Part shown: in pieces, positions 25,802-34,157 of the stretch
Layout: each line of letters starts with the position of its first letter
Numbering within the stretch: the first letter of the stretch is position 1
Origin: Sporosarcina psychrophila
GTDB lineage: Bacteria; Bacillota; Bacilli; Bacillales_A; Planococcaceae
DNA: 64,000 bases
Assembly: GCF_001590685.1 (NCBI RefSeq)
Contig: NZ_CP014616.1
Span: 3,657,001 to 3,721,000 of the forward strand
Reading direction: 5' to 3'
Program-made: the position numbers and the translations under genes
The notes under the pieces: model-generated
Told to the model about the DNA's origin: nothing
The model's database searches: none
The model's input: only the letters and a program-made list of their open reading frames with translations

Positions 25802-26554
25802 ATGCAAAAGAGAGCTTTTTCGGTGCTGGCAGCGTTTGCCCTAGTGGCGTTTATCTCAGTCGGGAGCGCGGATGCAGCAACTGAATCATACACCGTCAAG
25901 CCCGGTGACACGCTATGGCAAATTGCTACAAAGCATAAATTAACTGTGGACGAACTTAAAAGTCTAAACAGTCTTGCTTCCGATTCGATTAAAACCAATC
26001 AAAAATTGGCCGTTTCTGCAAAAAATGCGGTTAGTCAAAAATCAGGAGTAGCCAGTTCACCCCCAGTAAAAACAGCAAATACGAAAGTTACCACTGTACT
26101 AAAGGAGACTTCTTCCACTAACTCATGGAAGAATGCCGTTGCAACAACTGTGAAGCCAAAAGAGTTGAATCTTCCCTCTAAAAAGGTATTACTTAATGCC
26201 GTCGAAGTTTCACTTCCACTTTTGGATACACCGTATGTTTGGGCTGGCGCAACTAAAGAAGGCTTCGATTGCAGCGGGTTCATTTATTATGTATTTAACG
26301 AGGCAGGACTTACTATACCAAGACTAGATACAATTGGTATGCATACCAATTCTTTTAATGTGGACAAGCCTATACCGGGCGATTTGGTGTTTTTCGCAAA
26401 TACATACCGTAGTGGCATTTCGCACGCTGGAATTTATTTAGGTGAAGGTAAATTCATCCATGCCGCTACGCAAAAAGTTGAAGTTTCTTCAATTGATTCA
26501 GTTTACTGGAAAGACAAATTCACAGGCTTCAAACGTTTTAATCAGCTTAATTGA
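25802..26554 (+). CDS. Secreted LysM - NlpC/P60 endopeptidase
   Basis: A 250-residue wall hydrolase: signal peptide to about 25 (SVGSADAATE), one LysM module (YTVKPGDTLWQIATKHKLTVDELKSLN), a Ser/Thr/Lys-rich linker and a C-terminal NlpC/P60 domain with Cys in EGFDCSGFIYYVF, His in GISHAGIYLGEG and the third residue in KFIHAAT. LysM binds GlcNAc chains and the NlpC domain cuts stem peptides, as in LytE/LytF-type D,L-endopeptidases. Three WalR boxes upstream fit that role. GAGAGGGG precedes the ATG. Confidence 0.9.
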   Translation: MQKRAFSVLAAFALVAFISVGSADAATESYTVKPGDTLWQIATKHKLTVDELKSLNSLASDSIKTNQKLAVSAKNAVSQKSGVASSPPVKTANTKVTTVLKETSSTNSWKNAVATTVKPKELNLPSKKVLLNAVEVSLPLLDTPYVWAGATKEGFDCSGFIYYVFNEAGLTIPRLDTIGMHTNSFNVDKPIPGDLVFFANTYRSGISHAGIYLGEGKFIHAATQKVEVSSIDSVYWKDKFTGFKRFNQLN

Positions 26555-26559
26555 TAGTT

Positions 26560-26596
26560 AACAGCTTTCCTATTAGTGGGGAAGCTGTTTTTTTAC
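26560..26596 (+). terminator. Terminator of the LysM-NlpC/P60 gene
   Basis: ACAGCTTTCC / GGGAAGCTGT arms and seven T. Confidence 0.85.
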
Positions 26597-26726
26597 ATTG
26601 CGTTAGTGTCGTAAAGTCCCACATTTCTGCCGTACAGTTCATCCTTCTTCTTGCACAATCTTCGACTTTTTTCATCCCATCGAAAATTCTATCTATTCCC
26701 TAAGCCAAATGTAAGTTATAATCGAA

Positions 26727-26756
26727 TTGACACCTGTCAAGACACACCATTATACA
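26727..26756 (+). promoter_or_regulatory. Promoter and overlapping operator of the ECF importer operon
   Basis: TTGACA and TATACA are spaced by 18 bp. The -35 box is the left arm of a perfect palindrome TTGACA-CC-TGTCAA (26727-26740), and a second inverted pair GACACA / TGTGTC brackets the -10 box. This arrangement points to a repressor; no regulator gene is adjacent. Confidence 0.6.
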
Positions 26757-26809
26757 TTGTGTCGTTCTGGGCATATGACTCATACGATAAAAAAAGGGGG
26801 AACTAATTC

Positions 26810-27412
26810 ATGAAGAAAAACAGCATGTGGTCGCTTAACTTCACGACTGCCGCACTCGTCCTTATTCCAGCAGCTATCGGCATCAACTACCTTGGAAAGT
26901 TGTTTGCTGGTCTGCTTAAATTGCCGCTATGGCTCGATTCAATTGGCACAGTGCTTGCTAGTATGCTAGCAGGTCCGATTATCGGTGCCATTGCAGGGAT
27001 TGTGAACAATATTATTTACGGCTTCACTGCCGATCCGATTTCATTCGTCTATGCAATTACATCGGCAGTCATCGGTCTTGTCGTGGGAATCATGGCGTAT
27101 AAAGGATGGATAGCAAACGTAGGAAAAGCACTTGTCCTCGGACTTGTCGTCGGCTTAATCGCCGCCACAGTCTCAACTCCGCTTAATATCATGTTTTGGG
27201 GTGGGCAAACCGGGAATGTATGGGGTGATGCACTTTTTGCAACAATGATGGCACAAGACATGCCGCTTTGGTTTGCATCATTCGCAGACAGCATTGTCGT
27301 TGACGTGCCTGATAAAATGGCAACGGTTCTAATCAGTTTCCTTCTCTTCAAAGGATTGCCTAAAAATTTGACGCATATGTACGACAACCGTTCGGAAATA
27401 GAACGTCTTTAA
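26810..27412 (+). CDS. ECF transporter substrate-specific (S) component, substrate unknown
   Basis: A 200-residue integral membrane protein with about six hydrophobic segments, small and Gly/Ala-rich as in ECF S components. It starts the operon S - T - A/A', so it is the substrate-capturing subunit. The GIINYLG...LPLWLDSIGTVLASMLAGP and GAIAGIVNNIIYGF blocks are typical of the superfamily, but I cannot assign a vitamin or other substrate. GGGGGAAC precedes the ATG. A hairpin without T run separates it from the T gene, which may raise its expression relative to the other subunits. Confidence 0.82.
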   Translation: MKKNSMWSLNFTTAALVLIPAAIGINYLGKLFAGLLKLPLWLDSIGTVLASMLAGPIIGAIAGIVNNIIYGFTADPISFVYAITSAVIGLVVGIMAYKGWIANVGKALVLGLVVGLIAATVSTPLNIMFWGGQTGNVWGDALFATMMAQDMPLWFASFADSIVVDVPDKMATVLISFLLFKGLPKNLTHMYDNRSEIERL

Positions 27413-27419
27413 GGACTAC

Positions 27420-27449
27420 GTAAGCGGCCTGCTTCACTGGGCCGCTTAC
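27420..27449 (+). promoter_or_regulatory. Intercistronic hairpin between S and T genes
   Basis: A perfect 10-bp stem (GTAAGCGGCC) without a T run, 30 bp before the T-gene start. It could be a processing or stability element. Confidence 0.5.
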
Positions 27450-27477
27450 ACTAGATTATACTGTTAGGAGGATTCCC

Positions 27478-28245
27478 GTGAAAAACATGACACTGTATGT
27501 AGATAAGGATTCGTTCATCCACAACATCGATCCGCTTACTAAGCTCTTATTCGTCTTCATATCAATCGCATTGACATATATCCTCCCGACTCATTTATTC
27601 GTCATCTGTGTCTTGGCATTTACGCTTCTTCTTCTACTTACCGGCAAAGTGTTCACGTACATTTTGCCGGTTATTGGTGTCAGCCTACTGTTGATTATTT
27701 CTATCATCATTGTTCAAGGTTTCTTCCATCCCGACCGTGCTACACTTCTTTTTGAAATTGGATCTCTTCCTATTTATAAGGAAGGATTCGCATTCGCACT
27801 GCTACTTACCCTCCGTATCATTAATATGGTGTGTGCGTTCGGTATTCTCATTTTGACGACGAAACCAGATGACCTGGTCGAATCACTTATCAATAAGGGA
27901 ATGTCTCCTAAAATCGGCTACGTTTTTCTATCAGTTTTACAGATTATCCCGCAAATGATTGCAATGACTAGTAAAATTACCGATGCTCAGCGGGCACGTG
28001 GAATGGAAACAGAAGGGAATTTACTTACGCGTATCAAGTCATTTATCCCACTTCTCGGTCCAGTTGTTCTCAATTCATTAAACGATACGCGTGAAAGGTC
28101 TATTGCGCTTGAAATACGCGGCTTCAATGCCAAAGGAACAAAAACATTTTTGAATGAATCCTTTCATTATAAATACGGTCTCATCTTGAAAATTATACTT
28201 GTCATCCTATTGATCGCCGCTATCGTCTGGAGGGTTGCCTTATGA
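27478..28245 (+). CDS. ecfT: ECF transporter transmembrane (T) component
   Basis: A 255-residue CbiQ/EcfT-family protein with several membrane helices and the two cytoplasmic coupling helices: AQRARGMETEG near residue 175 and ALEIRGFNAKG near 212 carry the Ala-Arg-Gly signature that contacts the ATPases. It begins with GTG preceded by AGGAGG. Its stop overlaps the ATPase start in an ATGA, so the two are translated in a coupled way. It joins the S component to the ATPase. Confidence 0.9.
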   Translation: MKNMTLYVDKDSFIHNIDPLTKLLFVFISIALTYILPTHLFVICVLAFTLLLLLTGKVFTYILPVIGVSLLLIISIIIVQGFFHPDRATLLFEIGSLPIYKEGFAFALLLTLRIINMVCAFGILILTTKPDDLVESLINKGMSPKIGYVFLSVLQIIPQMIAMTSKITDAQRARGMETEGNLLTRIKSFIPLLGPVVLNSLNDTRERSIALEIRGFNAKGTKTFLNESFHYKYGLILKIILVILLIAAIVWRVAL

Positions 28246-29915
28246 ACAGTATCCGCGTCGAAAATCTAAAATATAAATACCCGAACACCGATACTTTCGC
28301 GCTTGACGATATTTCATTCACAGTTAAAAAGGGAGAATTCATTGGTATAGCCGGCATGAATACCGCTGGAAAAACGACGCTATGTTATGCACTCAGTGGC
28401 CTGGTTCCCCATTTCTTCAAAGGTGCGTATGGTGGGGATGTTTTCATTGGCGACATGGACTTGCTTGCACATGAAATCAGCGACATTACAGCGAAAGTTG
28501 GACTCGTTTTTGAAAATCCTTTTTCACAAATGACAGGTGCAAAATTCACGGTTTACGATGAAATCGCCTTCGGACTCGAAAACTTGGGCATCCCTCGTGA
28601 CGAAATGCATAGGCGTATTAAAGAAAGTATGCAGTTCCTCGATATCGAAGCATTACGGGATAAAAATCCGTTCTCCTTATCTGGCGGGCAAATGCAACGT
28701 GTCGCAATCGCCAGTGTTATCGCCATGAAACCGGATATTTTAATACTTGACGAACCGACATCACAGCTCGATCCTCAAGGTTCTGAGGAAGTTTTCCGCA
28801 TCGTTGAAAAACTGTCGAGAGAAGGTATGACGATACTAATGGTTGAGCAGAAAATGGAGAAACTTGCCGCCTATTCCGATCGTATTTTTCTCATGCACGA
28901 AGGTAAATTGATAGATTCTGGACCGCCTGCTGAAATCTTTTCACGTGATGATTTACAGACTTTCGGAGTCGAACCACCTGTTTATACTTCAGTCGCAAAA
29001 GCGCTTCATTTAAAAAACGAGTTGACTGGCCTCTATCCGATTTCACTCGAAGAAATGCCTGTAAGTGGAATTACTATTGGGGATATACGGGCAGTCACCG
29101 AATCCTCAACTTCAACAAAAATGGCTAGTCCTGAAATCTCCGTAAAAGATCTCCAGTTCAGCTATAACAAGGATACCCCCATTTTGCGCGGAATTAGCGT
29201 GACGTTAAGTGGTGAACCTACAGCCATTATTGGACAAAACGGTGCAGGAAAAACCACTTTCGTCAAATTATTGAAAGCTTTATTAAAGCCAAATGCTGGC
29301 GAAATCATCATAAATGGCACGAATACGAAAGACACGACCGCGGCAAAACTTGCGGGCACTATCGGACTCATTTTCCAAAATCCAAATGACCAGATTTTCA
29401 AAAATAATGTCTTGGATGAAGTAATGTTCGGTCCGCTCAATGTTGGACAAACGCCTGAAGTTGCACGCTTGAATGCCGAGAAAATGCTTAACCGCGTTGG
29501 ACTATTAACTAAAGCAGAAGAAAATCCATATGATTTAAGTCTAGCCGAGCGAAAAATGATTGCTGTTGCATCCATTCTTGCAATGGATACAGACATCGTT
29601 ATTTTCGATGAACCGACAATGGGGCAAGATGCAAGCGGTAAGGCGATGCTAAAAGAAATTATCCATGAGTTGCATGCGCAAGGTAAACTTGTGCTCTGTA
29701 TTTTGCATGATATGGATTTTGTCGCTGAAACATTTGGTCGAACGATTATAGTGAGTAATGGACAGTTGTTATTTGACGGCCCGACTCGTATTGCTTTTTC
29801 AGAAGTGGCTATTCTCCACACTGCTCGTCTTGAACAGCCCCATATTACCCAACTTGCTCATAAGATGGGCTATGATGAGATTTTATTAAAAGAAAATGAA
29901 TTGATCAACGAATAA
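28242..29915 (+). CDS. ECF transporter ATPase with two fused ABC domains
   Basis: A 557-residue fusion of the A and A' subunits. Domain 1 (1-230): Walker A GMNTAGKTT, signature LSGGQMQRVAI, Walker B ILILDEPTSQLD. Domain 2 (about 290-540): Walker A GQNGAGKTT, Walker B IVIFDEPTMGQD, H-loop LCILHDMD, but the signature reads LSLAERKMIAVAS instead of LSGGQ. One of the two ATP sites is therefore likely degenerate, as in many asymmetric ABC pairs. Together with the dedicated S and T proteins it forms a complete, self-contained ECF importer. Confidence 0.9.
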   Translation: MNSIRVENLKYKYPNTDTFALDDISFTVKKGEFIGIAGMNTAGKTTLCYALSGLVPHFFKGAYGGDVFIGDMDLLAHEISDITAKVGLVFENPFSQMTGAKFTVYDEIAFGLENLGIPRDEMHRRIKESMQFLDIEALRDKNPFSLSGGQMQRVAIASVIAMKPDILILDEPTSQLDPQGSEEVFRIVEKLSREGMTILMVEQKMEKLAAYSDRIFLMHEGKLIDSGPPAEIFSRDDLQTFGVEPPVYTSVAKALHLKNELTGLYPISLEEMPVSGITIGDIRAVTESSTSTKMASPEISVKDLQFSYNKDTPILRGISVTLSGEPTAIIGQNGAGKTTFVKLLKALLKPNAGEIIINGTNTKDTTAAKLAGTIGLIFQNPNDQIFKNNVLDEVMFGPLNVGQTPEVARLNAEKMLNRVGLLTKAEENPYDLSLAERKMIAVASILAMDTDIVIFDEPTMGQDASGKAMLKEIIHELHAQGKLVLCILHDMDFVAETFGRTIIVSNGQLLFDGPTRIAFSEVAILHTARLEQPHITQLAHKMGYDEILLKENELINE

Positions 29916-29916
29916 G

Positions 29917-29958
29917 TAAAAGACCGCGTCGCCAACTACTAGGCACGCGGTCTTTCAC
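29917..29958. terminator. Bidirectional terminator ECF operon / chemoreceptor gene
   Basis: AAAGACCGCGT / ACGCGGTCTTT arms with an inner GCC/GGC pair. Confidence 0.85.
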
Positions 29959-29959
29959 T

Positions 29960-31609
29960 TTATAATCGGAATCTTGATATCGTTGCGTTCAAATCATCGG
30001 TTAGTTCGCGAAGGGCTGTCACCTTGTCCACTACTTTCCCTATAGACTCTAGTTGCTCTTCTGCTGAAGCGGAAATCTCCTCACTACCTGCCGCCGTTTG
30101 TTCCACAACCGCACTAATGTTTTCGGTATTCTCAAGCACCGTAACATTGAACTGCTTCGAATTATTCACGCCTGTAACGAGCTCTGTCAACGCTTCCGTA
30201 ATATTTCCCATTTTATCTTCGATGTTTGCAAATGTATTGAGTGTTCGGGTTACATTGCCATCTTGCGCTTCGGCAATTTCAACACCTTTTCCAACTGATT
30301 CAGAAATTGAGCCAAGTCCGCCTTTGATTAGATTAACCATATCGAATATCTGTGAAGTTGCAGTTGTTGATTCATCAGCTAGTTTCCTTACTTCCGAGGC
30401 AACTACTGCAAATCCTTTCCCCGCTTCCCCCGCACGCGCAGCTTCTATTGCAGCATTCAGCGCAAGTAAGTTTGTCTGCGAAGCAATGTTAGAAACCGCC
30501 TTAGCCATATCTTCGATTCTTATTGCATAGTGCGTAAATTGCTCAGTCGCATCTTTAATCGATTCCGATGCTACATTATTGCTATCGATAAGTTCCCGCT
30601 GTTCATTGATGGCGCGACGCCCTTCCACAATTGCCTCGTTAGCCATAGCTGCAGAATCAGCCGAATTTCTTGCCCGGTCGACATTAAATTCGAACTCCTC
30701 ATTCATCTGCTCTATGAGCTCAACGGAATGTTGCAAGTCCTCGGAGATGCTTTGGGTTCCCTTTGCAAGCTCTTCCGTCGATAATGTCACCTGGTTGCTC
30801 GCTTCGGTAAGATAACGATTTTCCACCTCAAGCTCTTTTGTGTAGTCATCCACTTTTCGGCTTGCCCCGTCAATGGATTGCAATAATGTCCGTAGATGAT
30901 TGGTCATGGATGTAAATGAGTGATTCAATTGCCCGAGTTCATCTTTTTTATCATACTTAATCGGCTCGACGACCAAATTGCCCGCTGCAATTTCCTCGGC
31001 GTTCATCGCCAGCTTCTTAAGTGGATTTGTAATTGCGTTTGCCAGTCGGATAATGATTACCATTGTCCCCATTATGACAAATACGCTACCTATTATTGCG
31101 AATGTAATGATGCCTTTAATTTTAGCAGCGAGTGCTTCTTGTAAATAGTCATAATGGGCAGATGTATAGAGATCTACCATATAAATATCATTGACAATCC
31201 CCACGTTGCGAAGCGATTGTCGATTGATTTCCGCTGAGTTATTTTCCTCAACAGCTGCAAGTGCTTGCTCTTTCAATAAATGAAATTTCTCTTGTGCCTT
31301 CAAAAGTATTGCCCGCGGCTCTATCTCCTTAACAAGGCTTTTCGCAACGGAGAACTTTTCAGCAGTCGACTCCAGTTGTTGACGAACATTGTCTTTATTA
31401 GCGTCCGTCATGTTATAAGCAAGTGTATTCAAACTTTGCATCGACGCTTTGGTTTCTGCATTCACTTCATGAACAGCTAACAGCACATTCAGGTAATCGT
31501 TACTCGTATTTTGAATCGCCAGCATTCTGACAATAATAACTGCGATCATCAGAATTGATAGGCCAAGCATGAAAAGTGAATTGATCACTATTTTTTTCTT
31601 TATTGTCAT
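29960..31609 (-). CDS. Methyl-accepting chemotaxis protein paired with a BMP-type binding lipoprotein
   Basis: About 549 residues: helix 1 (about 5-28), an external four-helix-bundle region of about 140 residues, helix 2 (about 165-188), HAMP, and the signalling domain with [43 protein letters not shown] lies 10 bases before the ATG at 31609; an ATG at 31630 overlapping the upstream stop is the alternative. The upstream gene encodes a solute-binding lipoprotein and the two are certainly co-transcribed, which suggests indirect sensing through that protein. The small external domain fits docking of a binding protein better than direct ligand binding. Confidence 0.88.
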   Translation of the reverse strand: MTIKKKIVINSLFMLGLSILMIAVIIVRMLAIQNTSNDYLNVLLAVHEVNAETKASMQSLNTLAYNMTDANKDNVRQQLESTAEKFSVAKSLVKEIEPRAILLKAQEKFHLLKEQALAAVEENNSAEINRQSLRNVGIVNDIYMVDLYTSAHYDYLQEALAAKIKGIITFAIIGSVFVIMGTMVIIIRLANAITNPLKKLAMNAEEIAAGNLVVEPIKYDKKDELGQLNHSFTSMTNHLRTLLQSIDGASRKVDDYTKELEVENRYLTEASNQVTLSTEELAKGTQSISEDLQHSVELIEQMNEEFEFNVDRARNSADSAAMANEAIVEGRRAINEQRELIDSNNVASESIKDATEQFTHYAIRIEDMAKAVSNIASQTNLLALNAAIEAARAGEAGKGFAVVASEVRKLADESTTATSQIFDMVNLIKGGLGSISESVGKGVEIAEAQDGNVTRTLNTFANIEDKMGNITEALTELVTGVNNSKQFNVTVLENTENISAVVEQTAAGSEEISASAEEQLESIGKVVDKVTALRELTDDLNATISRFRL

Positions 31610-31626
31610 TTCAACTTTCCCTCCTA

Positions 31627-32589
31627 TCATTTCAGTCCTGATGCGGCTTGTTCAATGAGCGCATCTAACTTACCTTGTTCAACGTCCGTCAGTTCTAGCA
31701 CTCGAAATGGAGCAAGACCTACTCCGTTTTCCGCCAGCCCCAGTTCGACATGACCGGATTGGATTTCTCCCGACTCCTTATAGGAAAGGATGATATCAAA
31801 CAACGCACTATCAATATTTTTCATCATGGATGTAATGACGGCCTGTTCTGCATAAAAGTATTGATCACTATCTACACCGATTGCGTAGATACCCCTTTTT
31901 TCAGCTTCCTCCAGCATGCCCACTCCTGTGAAACCAGCAGCAGCGTAAAGAACATCCGCCTTGTCGTCAATCATCTTCGAAGCAATCTCTGCTCCTAAGC
32001 CATCGTCATCAAAGTTATTGGCATATTCATTGAGAATAACAATATCAGGGTTAACCGACTTCGCTCCTTGGATGAACCCTTGCTCAAACCGTTGAATAAC
32101 TGGGACCTCCATACCACCGATAAAACCGATTACCTGTGAATTTGAAACAGTTGCCGCTACAATTCCAGCAAGCATACTTCCTTCGTCTTCCTTAAATGTA
32201 ATCGATGTGATATTCGCAGCTTCCGAAACCGCATCAAAGAGAACGAATTTTTGATTCGGAAAGTCCAGAGCTACCTTTTCCAACTCCTGCTGACCGGTGA
32301 AACCTAGCGCAAATACTAAATCATTACCACTTTCCACAAGTTCTCTAAATCCTTTTTCATAAGTCCCTGTTTCCGCAAGTTCCAAGTATTCGACAACAAT
32401 ATCCTCTTCATCCCGCGCCTTCGTCAAACCCTTGAATGCCAAATCTGAAAATGACTGATCTCCAAGACCATTTTCCGAAAGCATAACACCCACTTTCACT
32501 TTTCCATCAAGCGGATTTTTTTCCTCAAGGCCACAGCCTGTAAGTATGAGTAAAGCTGTCGTAAGAACAATCAGTAGTTTTAATTTCAT
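31627..32589 (-). CDS. BMP family solute-binding lipoprotein
   Basis: About 320 residues. The signal peptide ends with the lipobox LILTGCGLE (Cys about 19). The mature part is a BMP/PnrA/Med-type binding protein: [56 protein letters not shown] and [21 protein letters not shown]. Such proteins mostly bind purine nucleosides. There is no ABC permease or ATPase in the unit; the partner is the chemoreceptor downstream. The start is uncertain between the ATG at 32589 and a GTG at 32598. Confidence 0.86.
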   Translation of the reverse strand: MKLKLLIVLTTALLILTGCGLEEKNPLDGKVKVGVMLSENGLGDQSFSDLAFKGLTKARDEEDIVVEYLELAETGTYEKGFRELVESGNDLVFALGFTGQQELEKVALDFPNQKFVLFDAVSEAANITSITFKEDEGSMLAGIVAATVSNSQVIGFIGGMEVPVIQRFEQGFIQGAKSVNPDIVILNEYANNFDDDGLGAEIASKMIDDKADVLYAAAGFTGVGMLEEAEKRGIYAIGVDSDQYFYAEQAVITSMMKNIDSALFDIILSYKESGEIQSGHVELGLAENGVGLAPFRVLELTDVEQGKLDALIEQAASGLK

Positions 32590-33128
32590 CCCTATCACTC
32601 GCTTTCATTTACCTTTTCCCTTATATTACATCGGATATAATTTTGATTTGTTGATAAAAAACAGCTAATGTCGTCTGATGTCTTACAACTGCATATTTTC
32701 AGACTATACCAGCGAACAATAGCGTGGTGCGACCTACTGTATGTAAACGCCGAACGAGCATATATCTCGCTAAACAAGCAGAAGCGCTGCACGAACGATC
32801 ATATATCTCGCAAACCAAGCAGAAGCGCAGCGCAAACAATCATATATCTCTCAAACCAAGCATAAGCACAGCGCAAACGATCATATATCTCTCAAAACAA
32901 GCATAAGCACTGCACGAACGATCATATATCTCGCTAAACAAGCAGAAGCACAGCGCAAACAATCATATATCTCGCTAAACAAGCAGAAGCACAGCACGAA
33001 CGATCATATATCTCGCAAAACAAGCATAAGCGCCGCGCGCACGATCATATATCCACCCCAAAATCGCGGAATTTCAGCATCCGATGTTTCTCCATTGTCC
33101 AAGCACTTTATAATTTCCTACTACAACG
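32590..33128. other. Promoter region of the BMP-chemoreceptor unit, largely a tandem array
   Basis: About 160 bp next to the BMP gene are unique sequence and must hold its promoter; most of the rest is the 41-bp array. Short plus-strand reading frames through the array have no ribosome sites and follow the repeat period, so they are not genes. Confidence 0.55.
32751..33059. repeat. 41-bp tandem array, 7 full units and a partial one
   Basis: Units start at 32751, 32792, 32833, 32874, 32915, 32956, 32997 and 33038 without gaps. The unit reads CGAACGATCATATATCTCGC followed by TAAACAAGCAGAAGCGCTGCA, with scattered substitutions (GAACGA/AAACAA, GCAGAAG/GCATAAG). The two halves of a unit resemble each other, giving a sub-period of about 20.5 bp. 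Confidence 0.92.
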
Positions 33129-33129
33129 A

Positions 33130-33170
33130 AAAACAGACCGTCACGGATTAAATCCATGACGGTCTGTTTT
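33130..33170 (-). terminator. Terminator of the SDR gene (bidirectional)
   Basis: AAACAGACCGTCA / TGACGGTCTGTTT arms with an inner GGAT/ATCC. Confidence 0.85.
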
Positions 33171-33202
33171 ATTTCCTATATACATACGCTTCATTAGGGA
33201 AG

Positions 33203-33940
33203 TTATCTAGCAGAGTATCCGCCATCAATAACAAGTTCTGCACCTGTAATGTATGCAGCTTCGTCTGATGCCAAGAAAAGTACCGCATTTGCAACGTCTT
33301 CAGGTTTTCCAAGACGGGCAAGTGGTGTCATTCTCACAAGTGCTGTTACTACATCTTTTGACGATTCAAGACCTTTCGTCATCGGTGTTTCAATGATTCC
33401 TGGGAAGATGGTGTTAACACGTACACCAAATTGTCCGAAGTCCGCTGCAGCTGCTCGTGAAATTGCGCGAACTGCTCCTTTTGATGCAGAATAAGGGTTC
33501 AATCCCATTCCGATAAGTGCTGTATAGGAAGAGATATTGACGATTGAACCTTTAGTTGCTTCTTTCATATAAGGAAGTACATGTTTCATACCAAGGAATG
33601 GACCGAAACTATTGATATCCGACAGCCTGCGCCAGTCTTCAATTGTAATTTCATTCATTCCTTTTTCCGTAGAAATACCAGCATTGTTAATTAAAATATC
33701 GATTTTCTCAAGTTTAGCAACCACTTTTTCAACGGCCGCTTTCCACTCTTCATCGGAAGTGACATTCAATTTAACAGTCATAACTTTTTCATTGTTGCCC
33801 CACTTTTCTTCCAGTGCTGCTTCATTAATGTCTGCTGCAATTACAGTAGCACCTTCAGCAGTAAACATTTTGACCATCATTTCGCCCATACCTGACGCGC
33901 CACCTGTTACGAATGCAACTTTATCTTGTAATCTACCCAT
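33203..33940 (-). CDS. Short-chain dehydrogenase/reductase (classical SDR)
   Basis: A 245-residue oxidoreductase with the classical pattern: TGGASGMGE cofactor motif, ILINNAGIS, the catalytic Ser in VNISSYT and Y-x3-K in NPYSASKGA, then FPGIIETPM and the terminal ITGAELVIDGGYSAR. The Asp after strand 2 (AADINEA) suggests NAD preference. Substrate unknown; glucose dehydrogenase-like and 3-oxoacyl reductase-like enzymes share this layout. GGAG lies 8 bases before the ATG at 33940. It is monocistronic. Confidence 0.88.
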   Translation of the reverse strand: MGRLQDKVAFVTGGASGMGEMMVKMFTAEGATVIAADINEAALEEKWGNNEKVMTVKLNVTSDEEWKAAVEKVVAKLEKIDILINNAGISTEKGMNEITIEDWRRLSDINSFGPFLGMKHVLPYMKEATKGSIVNISSYTALIGMGLNPYSASKGAVRAISRAAAADFGQFGVRVNTIFPGIIETPMTKGLESSKDVVTALVRMTPLARLGKPEDVANAVLFLASDEAAYITGAELVIDGGYSAR

Positions 33941-34157
33941 TATGACCACTCCATTTCAATATAGTTTAACGTCTAAACAATAATCCCTTTTAGATCCACT
34001 TGCAATCTATTTGCTTTAGTAAGTATGTTGAATTCTGCACATCATTCTTTTCATTGAATACATCTGTACGAATCTCAAACCCTTGTTACTACAGCATTTT
34101 AGGAATACACTAGAAAGAGGAAGTTTTTGTATTAAGATCCTGAAAGAAGTGAATCGA

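Noticed and set aside
26604..26809. Vitamin riboswitch before the ECF importer
   Set aside because: The probable promoter leaves a leader of only about 45 bases, too short for known vitamin riboswitches; the palindromes suggest a protein operator instead.
32668..32906. Short plus-strand frames through the 41-bp array
   Set aside because: They follow the repeat, have no ribosome sites, and give repetitive peptides.
32751..33059. Possible CRISPR array
   Set aside because: Units are contiguous 41-bp tandem repeats without unique spacers, and no cas gene is present.
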